A DNA stretch of 64,000 nt from Saposhnikovia divaricata (Eukaryota; Streptophyta; Magnoliopsida; Apiales; Apiaceae), in NCBI GenBank assembly GCA_036435485.1, contig CM071598.1, positions 42,298,501-42,362,500 of the forward strand, read 5' to 3'. Positions 1 through 10,408 of the stretch are shown here, in pieces. Both the position numbers and the translations under genes were made by a program. The notes under the pieces were generated by a model, which saw only the letters and a list, made by a program, of their open reading frames with translations, had not been told where the DNA came from and ran no database searches. How positions within the stretch are numbered: position 1 is the stretch's first letter; each line of letters opens with the position of its first letter.

Positions 1-667
1 ATATCCTACATGGTCATCACGAGGATTATATTAAGGATTGGGGAAGGTATTATGAATATCGAGAAATTTCCCGGTAAACCCTATAGGTGAAACTACTTAG
101 TTATTCATCCGAACGATCAATCGAAACGAGCAATAACCGGACAAAAGAAACAAGCAGTGGAGGCAAGAGTCATGCATAAGCCACTAGAAAATATCTAGCA
201 AACCAAGTGATGACTCATGCAACTAGCATACTTAGAGATGAAATTAGTACTTAGCAAAAACTAACTACTAGTTAGCATGAAATCAATCAATGATCAACAC
301 TTGTCCTTACAAAATACATCATCCAATGCATCATCACTTTAATAAAGTAGCTTGGATGAGATATTACCAAATATAAATCACTTTATGCATTATTTCAAGC
401 CAACCAAGGAAGAACAACCAAAACACTCTCCATTTTTTTCATTCGGCCCTTTTTAATTCCAAAATCAAAAACCTACTTCCAACCATTGTTTAATCTTCAA
501 ATTTTTAAGGTGAGTTCTATATTTCATAAAACTAATCTCCCAGAAATTTCAAGTCCAAACTCCTTTGTTTCCATTTTCAAAAAAATCAAGAAAGTGGAGG
601 ATGAATAGTAACATCAAGAACAAAATTCTTGGTTTTCTTGATTTTTGGATGATCTAAGCTTGGTTAA

Positions 668-3600
668 TGTAACACCCCCAGATCCGGGGTCCGGGATCCG
701 GTGGTTACGGTTTCCAATTCTGTCCACAACACTTGAACTTTCCTTAACATAAAATAAATTACGTCTCTATAACCCAACACAATAATATAAAACACACCCG
801 TTATAGTCCCAGAGATGAAATCAGAGTAACACTCAAATTTTTATTAATCACATTATGAGTTCTTACAATCCAAAAGAATTTCAATATAAATACATACTCT
901 TTGCCATCCATTTACATAAGTCATACTAGACCATATTCTTGGTACTGAAAGAATAAATATACCCTACCAATAGCTTCTTCTTCCGCTCTGGTAGTCTCAT
1001 CGTCCTCGCCCGCGTCGAGTGCGCCTTGTGCGAGTCATCTGGTCTAGGTGTTGTTGTGATATAATAATAAAGCAAGGGTGAGCAATAGCCCACCAACAAT
1101 AATATATGACTGAACGATAATGTATAACAGTTCAAAAGTATCTTTCAAACCATATGCCATGCATTTACGGAAATGATGCCAGTATAATATGAACGATGAA
1201 GTTACAAGGTAACTTAAAGTATTTGTTTGTAGAGATATCTGCTACATCAAAGTAAGCGAGATATTCTTATTGTTATTAAGAAGAGGAACTTGCAAGAAAA
1301 GGTTGCAATTCCAGTTATGACCCTTTTCCAACTCTGCCAACAGTAATCATGTTGCAGGAAATAAATAAATTTGGATGATGAACCAATGATGGAGTATTCA
1401 CCGCGCCCGCTGTTCCAATCTTGATGATCAGTCGAGATCGTACAGCTCAATTTAGATTTACTACCGGTAGAAGGAAGAACTGACGGCTTTACTTGTATAC
1501 CGCCTTGCTAGCTCTCCCCGGCCAACGGTTGGGCCAAGGGGATGGACCGGCGCTACTCGGTCTCTTACACGACTCCTAGTTCAAATAGAATTCATGATTC
1601 TGAATGTAACGTTCGTCCCCCTTTCCCCAAGTATAATACTTGTTGATAAGACTCCACAAAGTAGTCGTATCTAGTTGGAAAGGAAAATTTACCAATATCC
1701 CCCAAGCTATTACTTGGTAACGGATATCAACTTGTTCCAGTAATCTTACCCCTCGAAAAGATGAGAAGGTAAGCAATGACTTAATAAGTCAACAGCACCC
1801 GAGTTGCGGGTGAAGGGAATACTTTATGACCGGGAAGTCGACAAGATAAATAACATTTTCCAAGTAAGGTTCCCTTATTATTAAGGAGATAGACTCAAGG
1901 AAGAATAATGTCTGAGAACCTTTCTTGATATAAGATTAATAATAATATGACTTCGAAATATTTTCTGTAATAATCGAAGAAGATAAACCTCATCGAGATT
2001 ATTCTAAGTACGGAATAAATATTCAGAGAATATTTATTGAGTTAAAATATTTAAAGAATATTTGGGAATATGAAAGAATATCTTTGATAAGAGTATTTCT
2101 CAAAATAATCCCTGAAGAAATATCAGGAGAATATTTATTGAATAAATAAATATTTAAATGAATATTCAAAACAATATTCATTAATTAATAAGACCTGAAA
2201 AGAATATTTAAGGTAATATTCATAATTAATTAGGAATTTAAATGAATATTCAAAAGTAATATTCATTTAATGAATAATATCCTAAATGAATATCAAGTAA
2301 TATTCATTTAGTAATCCAAGCCTTAAGGAATATTCGAGATAATATTCGATAATTAAATCAAGCTTCAGATGAATATTAAAATAATGTTCATCAAGTATTT
2401 AATATCTTAAATGAATATTCAAAAGTAATATTTATTTAATATGATAATATTCTAAAGGAATATCCAAATAATATTTATTTAATAGTCTCATCTTTAGAAG
2501 AATATTTGAAATAATAGTCGATAATCAATTCGACTCTGAATGAATATTGAGAAATATTATTCGATGAATAGTTACGTTCAAATAATTATTTGAAGTAAGG
2601 ATCGTTAAAATAATTAGTCTCGAACGAATATTCAAATAATATTCGTCGCCCAAATAATAGAAAATATTTACTTAAATATTTTCCTCCGAGGTAATCTCGA
2701 TATATCAAGGAATATTGACTCCCGGTCTATATTTGATTAATGAGAGGTATACGCCCTTTTATGAGGGTCTTACAATAACCGGCTTATAACTGATATATAA
2801 CTATCTAGCTTATAAGCCAACCATAACATTCAGGGAACAAGTATATCAATTCAACTTGAAAGTAGGCATGCATGCAATGGCATATGTATATCAGCAATCA
2901 TATATATATATATTTATTCAATCACAACAACAGCCTAAAAGAAGGGAATTCAAACTTGCCTGGTAGTCGAGTACGGTAAGGGGTAGTGGTAGCGGGTCCC
3001 GGTTCAGCTTGGTGATCTATAAATAGCCAAGGCATTCGGGATTAATCACTTAACATATTAAAAGTTAAGTTATACTTAATTCGAAACACGTTCTTGAGTT
3101 ATCTCGTTATACCCCTTTTAGTGGATTACTTTTATCACTGATCCGACCCGACATCCGTTCGTTAATACGACATGTCATTGTACTTATACTTGGGACATAC
3201 TTAAGTCATATGAGTTCTAAAGTCGATCGTTACGAACCAATACTATATTCCGAGTATTATCGTCCGTTTTCTAAGTGTTTTACCGAAGTTATAAAAGAGT
3301 CGTCTTTTAGGGGTTCGTTCGCGTTTAACCTCGACTCGAACATTTTTAATAAATCGAAAAATGATCTTTTTGACATACGGTTTTCTTTCACGCCTTCCTT
3401 TTTACCTCTAGTATTTATTTACCAAGATTCGCCATGACGTCACATAGTTTACGAGGGTTCAATTACAGTTACGAACTTTCGTTTACGGATTCGAACTACT
3501 TTTAGTAATTTGGTCATAAATCCTAAACCGTAAGTCTGTTTCACGTGATCTTTATATCAAAACGAAGCTTAGAACATTACCTATCCTATCATGGCAGATA

Positions 3601-5211
3601 AGGTCTCTGGACAGTAGGGGTTCGACATGGAAAATGGCATACAAAACATGGTATTGCAAAATCGGGCATTATAACGGCTGTAAATCGAATATCTACTAAT
3701 TTCGAAACTTCCCATAAACATAGTATCCAACCCCAAACAACATATACATGACTTATATACATGAACTGAGGCCAAGCAATGCCTTTCCGTTCATCTAGCT
3801 ATTTACATCATTAATCCAAAATCCATACATAATCATGCTTATAATCTTAACATAACCATAACTAAGTTATAACTAGCATAAACATGCTTAAATCTCAAAC
3901 AAGGGTTAGGGTTTCAAGAGCTTTATACCTTCCTTGGAGTGTTTAAAGACCTTGCTAAGCTTTGCATAGTCCTTGTATACCCATAACCAAGCTTAGATCA
4001 TCCTAGAAATCAAGAAAATCAAGAGTTGTTCTTGAAAATCACTATTCACCCTAGTCTTTGATGATTTCTTTGAAAATGGAAACAAGAGAGTTTGGATTTG
4101 AAATTTTTAGGGGATCACTTTTATGAATTATGGAACTCACCATAAAAATTACAAGGTCAAGTGATGGTTGGAAGCTTGATTTTTGTTTTGGAATTAAAGA
4201 TGTTGCCGAATGGATGCTTTCTTTGGGGAAAGAGTTTTTTTGTTTGGTTTATTTGATTTTCTATGACTTAATTCTCATCCACTCTCATCCACTTACACAT
4301 AATATCTTTGTATAAAGATACTTTAATAAAGTTGTGAAGTGTTGGATGAGGAAACACCATGACAAGTGTTGAGTTTATGGTGGTTTAGAGCTTACTAGTT
4401 AGTTACTTGCTAAGTGCTTGGTTGCATGCTCTAAGGTTCTAGTTCCTTGATTCTAGTTTGGTTAGTAGATATTTTATACATAGCACATGCATGCATCTTA
4501 GTCTCTGCTTGCTCTTTTGTCCGGTTATTGCTCGATTCGATTGATCGTTCGTAGGAATAACTCATTCGTTTCTAGTTAGGGTTTTTACCGAAAACCTTCT
4601 TAATATTTATAATACTATTCCTCATCTTTCTTAGTACTTCTCGAATTTAAATTCCTTAAATCCCTTTTATAATTCCTTATGTCTTGCAGTGTCCAGGGAA
4701 ATCTCGGAGAAAATAAAAGTGCTCTTTTTCTGAATCCGACAGCTTTTACATACACTTATATTCTTCCCGGATCACTAATACGAACTCAGAAATCCGTTCC
4801 GAATACCGGGTATAACATTATTATTATAATAATATTCCAAATTCCACCAAAATCACTATTCATCACTTATTTTTATTTAATTCCTATAATTAGGAAAATG
4901 AACCTGGTTCACCCTCGAGTGTTCCTTAACCTTTTTACGGAACCGCTGGGCTTATAATAGATATTGATTTGGATGACATGAGGGTATCTATTTCTCTCTA
5001 GGGAATCTTATCTTAACTTTCTAGGAGATAGATTATTCTAATCTAAGTTATCACCCAACAGCATCCTTCAGGACATATAACCTTGGAATCTTTTATCCTT
5101 CCATTCTTCATCCTTTAAAGCCAGTATTACATTGTAGTTGTAACCACTGTTCATTCTTACATCAATACATAATAAAAGTTTTAATTCTACCCAAAAATCT
5201 GGGTTCTTACA
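668..5211 (-). mobile_element. Inner giant solo-LTR-like element (X2), complete, 4544 bp
   Basis: Starts TGTAACACCCCCAGATCC at 668 and ends GGGTTCTTACA at 5211. It is flanked by the 5-bp direct duplication GTTAA (663-667 and 5212-5216). It is the reverse complement of X1: 668-3976 matches 8532-5217 reversed, and 3980-4640 matches 1-662 reversed, at roughly 95 percent identity by eye near the ends. Removing it restores a continuous X1. The ends form an imperfect inverted repeat (TGTAAGAA-CCCAGAT against TGTAACACCCCCAGAT). No internal direct LTR pair and no ORF with a recognisable domain were seen, so it is best read as a solo LTR. Confidence 0.8.
1985..2690. repeat. AATATTCATTTAA-type AT-rich self-complementary tract in X2
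   Basis: About 700 bases are built from variants of GAATATTCATTTAAAT and its own reverse complement, so the tract can fold back on itself many times over. It corresponds to 6480-7215 in X1. No coding capacity. It looks like an internally amplified part of the LTR rather than a separate insertion, because both copies carry it at the same place. Confidence 0.8.
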
Positions 5212-6479
5212 GTTAAGGATGTTCATGGACTATACAAGGCTTAGAAATGTCTTTATCTACTCCAAGGAAGGTATAAACTTCAAGAACCCTAGTCTTTGAT
5301 TTGAGTTTTAATGGAGTTTTGGATAAGTTTTGGTGATAATGGTGTTATAAGCATGTTTACATGATTATGTAGTTAGTTTGTTTGATTTAAGAGATGTGAT
5401 GAATACGATGATATAATATGATGTTCCTGGACTTATGAGATTAGTATTATGAATGTAAGATGATTGGTATGCCCGGTGTGGCTTGGGTTGTTGATTACGA
5501 TTTATGGAACGTCCGATTTATAGCCGTCGTAATGCCCGATTTTTGTTAACCTTAAGAAATCGTGTTTGACAGTAGCCATAAATCACTGTCCAGTATCATG
5601 TTCTGCCATGGCAAGATAGATCATGTTATAAGGTTCGTTTTGATATAAAGATCATGTGAAACGGACTTACGGTTTAGGAATTATGGCCGATTCACTAAAA
5701 GACGTTCGAAACCGTAAGTACGAGTTCGTTATTAAAATTGAACCCTCGTAAAATACGTAAGTCAGTGGCGAATCTTGGTAATTAAATACTAGAGGTAAAA
5801 AGGAAGGTGTGAGAGAAAACCTCATGTGAAACGGATTGTTTTCCGATTTTATAAAAATGTTCGAATCAAAGTTAATCGCAAACGAACCCCTAAAAACCCG
5901 CTTGATTATAACTTCGGTAAAACACTTAGAAAACGGGCGATAAAACTCGGAGCATAATATTGATTTGTAACGATCGACTTTAGAACTTGTATGACTTAAG
6001 TATGACCCAAGTGTAAGTACAATGACATGTCGTATTAACGAACGAATGTCGGGTCGGATCGATGATAAAAGGAATCCACTAAAAGGGGTATAACGAGATA
6101 ACTCGAGAACGTGTTTCGATTTAAGTGTAACTTAACTTTTAAGATGTTAAGTGATTAATCCCGAATGCCTTGGCTATTTATAGATCACCAAGCTGACCCG
6201 GGACCCGCTACCACTACCCCTTACCGTACTCGACTACCAGGCAAGTTTCAATTCCCTTCTTTTAGGCTGTTGTTGTGATTGAATATATATATATATGTTT
6301 TCTGTTGTACATATGCCATAGCATGCATGCCTACTTTCAAGTTATATCATTATTCTTGTTCCCTGATTGTTTATTGGCTTATAAATTAGACAGCTAACGT
6401 ATCAATTATAAGCCGGTTATTGTAAGACCCTCAGAGAAGGGTGTATATATCTTATTCATCAACTATAGACCGGGAGTCA

Positions 6480-7215
6480 ATATTTCTTGATATATCAAGG
6501 TTACCTCGAAGGAAAATATTTAAGTAAATATTTTCCCTTATTCGGGCGACGAATATTATTTGAATATTCATTCGAGATTATTTATTTAACGATCCTTACT
6601 TCAAATAATTATTTGAACGTAACCATTCGACGAATAATATTTCTCAATATTCATTCAGAGTCGAATTGATTATCGATTATTATTTCGAATATTCTTCTAA
6701 AGATGATACTACTAAATGAATATTATTTGGATATTCATTTAGAATATTATTTTATTAAATAAATATTACTTTTGATAATTCATTTAAGATATTAATTACT
6801 TGATGAATATTATTTTAAATATTCATCTGAAGCCTGATTTATTTATCGAATATTATCTCGAATATTCCTTTAGGGCTTGGATTACTAAATGAATATTACT
6901 TGATATTCATTTAGAATATTATTCATTAAATGAATATTACTTTTTGAATATTCATTTAAATTCTTAATTAATTATGACTATTATCTTAAGTATTCCTTTC
7001 AGGCCTTATTAATTAATGAATATTATTTTGAATATTCATTTAAATATTTATTTATTCAATAAATATTCTCCTGATGTTTCACCAGGGATTATTTTGAGAA
7101 ATACCCTGATTAAAGATATCCTTTAATATTCTTAAATATTCTTTAAATATTTTTAATTCAATAAATATTCTCTGAATATTTATTTCATACTTAGAATAAC
7201 CTCAATAAGGTTTAT
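6480..7215. repeat. AATATTCATTTAA-type AT-rich self-complementary tract in X1
   Basis: Counterpart of 1985-2690 in opposite orientation, with the same AATATT-centred short repeats. The two tracts face each other inside the large inverted repeat. Confidence 0.8.
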
Positions 7216-8532
7216 CTTCTTCGATTATTACAGAAAATACCTCGGAGTCATATTATTATTTATCTTATATCAAGAAAGGTTCTCAGACATCATTCTTCTT
7301 TGAGTCTACCTCTCTAATAATAAGGTAACCTTACTTGGAAAATGTTATTTATCTTGTCGACTTCCCGGTCATAGAGTATTCTCTTCACTCGCAACTTGGG
7401 TGCTGTTGACTTATTAAGTCGTTGTTTACCTTCTCATCTTTCGAGGGGTAAGATTGTTGGAACAAGTTGATATTCGATACCAAGCCACAGCTTGGAAGTT
7501 ATTGGTGAATTTTCCTTTCCAACTAGATACGACTACCTTGTAGAGTCTTATCAACAAGTATTATACTTGGGGAAAGGGGGACGAACGTTACATTCAAAAT
7601 CATGAATTCTATTTGAACTAGGAGTCGTGTAAGAGGCCGAGTAGCGCCGGTCCATCCCCTTTGGCCCAACCGTTGGTCGGGGAGAGCTAGTAAGGCGGTA
7701 GACAAGTAAAGCCGTCAGTTCTTCCTTCTACCGGTAGTAAATCTAATTTGAGCTGTACGATCACGACTGATCATCAAGATTGGAACAGCGGGCGCGGTGA
7801 ATACTCCCTCATTGGTTCATCATCCAAACTTATTTATTTCCTGCAACATGATTACTGTTGGCAGAGCTGGAAAAGTGTTCATAACTGGAATTGCAATCTT
7901 TTCATGCAAGTTCCTCTTTTTAATGACAATGAGAATATCACGCTTACTTTTGATGTAGCAGATATTTCTACAAACAAATACTTTAAGTTACCTTGTAACT
8001 TTATCGTTCATATTATACTGGCATCATTTCCGTAAATGCATGGCATATGGTTTGAAAGATACTTTTGAACTGTTATATATTATCGTTCAATTATATATTA
8101 TTGTTGGTGGGCTATTGCTCACCCTTGCTTTATTATTATATCACAACAACAGCTAGACCAGATGACTCGCACAAGGCGCACTCGACGCGGGCGAGGACGA
8201 TGAGACTACCAGAGCTGAAGAAGAAGCTATTGGTAGGATATATTTATTCTTTCAGTACCAAGAATATGGTCTAGTATGACTTATGTAAATGGATGGCAAA
8301 GAGTATGCATTTATATTGAAATTCTTTTGGATTGTAAGAACTCATAATGTGATTAATAAAAATTTGATTGTTACTCTGATTTCATCTCCGGGACTATAAC
8401 GGGTGTGTTTTATATTGTTGTGTTGGGTAATAGAGACGTAATTTATTTTATGTTAAGGAAAGTTCAATTGTTGTGGACAGAATTGGAAACCGTAACCACC
8501 GGATCCCGGACCCCGGATCTGGGGGTGTTACA

Positions 8533-8813
8533 GCTTGGGAACGCTACAAGGAGATGCTTCGAAAGTGTCCTCATCATGGAATGCCTGATTGGATGGTTAT
8601 CAATGGGTTCTACAATGGGTTGGGAGCACAGTCTAGACCTTTGCTAGATGCAGCATCAAGTGGAGCTCTATGGGCTAAGATCTACGAGGAAGCTTATGAT
8701 CTAATTGAGACAATGGCTGATAATGAATATCAAAATCCAACTCAGAGACTATCTCAAGGAAAGGTTGCAGGAATTCTTGGAGTTGATGGAGCTACAGCCA
8801 TTGCAGCTCTTTC
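8533..8813 (+). pseudogene. Athila gag fragment (host site of X1)
   Basis: Starting right after the X1 end, the plus frame reads AWERYKEMLRKCPHHGMPDW and continues to about GKVAGILGVDGATAIAA. This matches the gag of the intact Athila element W (27,795-28,075) almost residue for residue. It is the middle of the Retrotrans_gag domain, with no start and no end. Similarity stops near 8813, where element V begins. An apparent longer ORF from 8473 only borrows LTR sequence for its first residues. The rest of this older element should lie left of the window. Confidence 0.9.
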
Positions 8814-9612
8814 TTTATACTTCAAGTAATGTCTTCAAAACCTCAATTTGCAATATAATTTCTCCTTATAACCTCCTAACTTATATTTTCAAATAACAGG
8901 TCCATTGTGTATAACCATTTATAACCATTAATCCTGCAAAGATAAAAACAAGAAACATAAAGACAAAAAATAGTTAGTGTTAGCGAACTAATCCTGTTAA
9001 GTACAAGCCAACTCTAGGAAATGTCACATTCTTGGTTCCCAATCCTAAAAATCTAGGTTCCAACATGCCAGTCTTGGTTCCATGTTGGTTCCTCTTGCCT
9101 CGAGGCGTCTCTAGGAACTTGTGCGCCGTTCTGGAAGTCCACACAGATTCCTCTTCTTTATGCACCTGTCTCAGCTCTACATAAAGGGGAAGCTTATAGC
9201 CCCCTTAAGGAGTGATATGCCATCTGGGTTCCATACCATTTCCTTCTTCCTCACGTGTCATGCTGGACATCTTATGAAGGTAAATGCTAAGGAACTGAAT
9301 CCCTTCTTCCCATGTGCCAGAGGCGGCTCCACATGAGGGAGAGCTTATTAGGCTTCTCTTTAAGAACAAGTGTGCCGGTCTAGGCTCCATACAAGTTCCC
9401 ACTTCCTCTCGTGCCACAGGCGGCTCCACGGAGGGGTGAGACATATTGTCTTAAGTTCCTGTATGCCAGTCTCGGCTCCATACAGGTTCCTTTAAGGTGC
9501 ATTTCATCAGGGCTTCAGGTGCCTGTCAACAGGGCTTTTTAATCATATGCTCAAGGATCTAAGACTTTTAGCTAAGATGTCTTGCTCCATCAGCTGAGGC
9601 TTTTAAAACTTA
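8814..9612 (-). repeat. V 3' noncoding region with degenerate long repeats
   Basis: No gene. Around 9040-9500 a phrase of the type GCCAGTCTCGGCTCCATACAGG, followed by GTTCC and a GCCACAGGCGGCTCCAC-like stretch, recurs several times (near 9067, 9370, 9465) in diverged form, suggesting a decayed tandem repeat with a period of 100 bases or more. Repeats in the 3' untranslated region are typical of Tat-lineage elements. The V 3' LTR, if present, should also lie in 8814-10,140 but could not be delimited. Confidence 0.5.
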
Positions 9613-9901
9613 CTCAGGAAGCTGCCTGAGACTTAATACTCGCTCAGAAAGATGCCTGAGGCTTAACTCAATGCTTGCTCGGGAAGTTGCCCGAGGCTTA
9701 ATTCAATGCTTTCTCGGGAAGCTGCCCGAGGCTTAATTCTTAGATACTTGCTCAGGAAGATGCCTGAGGCTTAATACTTGCTCAGGAAGCTACCTAAGAC
9801 TTAATACAATGCTTGCTCGGGAAGCTGCCCCAGGCTTAATTCTCAAATGCTTGCTCAGGAAGCTGCCTTAGACTTAACTCTTGCTCATGAAGCTGCCTGA
9901 G
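9613..9901. repeat. Hairpin-forming minisatellite, nine units
   Basis: Nine copies of an 18-base palindromic core, CTCAGGAAGCTGCCTGAG or CTCGGGAAGCTGCCCGAG, at 9613, 9643, 9678, 9713, 9751, 9781, 9816, 9854 and 9884. They are separated by GCTTAATnn spacers of 12-20 bases. Each core is a 6-bp stem around AAGCTG or AAGTTG. The third stem pair switches between A-T and G-C on both sides together. It lies in the 3' region of V. Confidence 0.9.
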
Positions 9902-10408
9902 GCTTAATACAATATGTCTATAAGCTAACTCTGATCAATAAATCGTAATCTGCACATTCTGTCTACATTATGTAAAATCATACTCATACTTCGTGAATAC
10001 TATAAAAGCTACAGGTTACCTTAGCCACAGGTTCCTGTTTCATAATACAAGCACTACAACAAGCACTTAAAAAGTTTTAAATTGGCATATGAAAAAGCTA
10101 ATCAATCATGCACAATACTGTCTAAGTAGGAATACTACCCCCAGTTCTTTTGGGTAATTATTGTTACGTAAAAGAACTATTAGGAAGCTATTATCATCAA
10201 TACTACATCAAATAATTCAACATAGAGCTATCAATGCTAAATACTAAAACTGTCTTGCAAATAGGGAGGTTCATATCAGGTACCCCCCGAGTACATGCAT
10301 AATCAAATACTAAAATCAACAATTCTGGTCAGCTATAACTAATAAGCTGCCTTTATTCTTGGGCTGAAAGAGACTTACTTTTCATAAGAAAAACATAGTA
10401 AAAGAGAG
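9902..10408 (-). other. V noncoding stretch just downstream of pol
   Basis: No gene. On the minus strand it carries two G-rich purine runs that could be polypurine tracts: AAAGAACTGGGGG ending near 10,138 and CTCGGGGGG near 10,285. Neither is followed by a clear TG LTR start, so the 3' LTR boundary is unresolved. Confidence 0.4.

Larger units (their letters stand above)
1..8532 (+). mobile_element. Outer giant solo-LTR-like element (X1), left end outside window
   Basis: The element is in two pieces, 1-667 and 5217-8532, separated by a second copy of itself. Its right end reads GGGGTGTTACA at 8532; its left end is off the window by roughly 0.6 kb, judged from the inner copy. It carries no coding domain. 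The TG...CA ends, 5-bp target duplication of the inner copy, length of about 4.5 kb and absence of a second LTR suggest a solo LTR, possibly of a Tekay/Del-type chromovirus, whose LTRs often start TGTAACACC. The clade is an inference. It is inserted in an Athila-like gag remnant that resumes at 8533 with GCTTG, the likely target duplication. Strand is a convention: plus means TGTAAGAACC-end first. A non-autonomous terminal-inverted-repeat element is the alternative. Confidence 0.7.

Noticed and set aside
926..1135. Minus-strand ORF of 69 residues that has a near-identical plus-strand twin at 8065-8274
   Set aside because: The two ORFs are the same part of the two inverted X copies. The match comes from sequence identity of the repeats, and no domain or coding signature is present.
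3210..4957. Several 60-90-residue ORFs in X2
   Set aside because: AT-rich noncoding LTR sequence; the counterpart positions in X1 do not keep the frames.
8473..8829. An ORF joining the X1 end to the gag fragment
   Set aside because: The first residues are LTR sequence read by chance; only the part from 8533 is gag.
9613..9901. Possible CRISPR array
   Set aside because: Plant context. The units are degenerate palindromes with short, similar spacers, i.e. a minisatellite.
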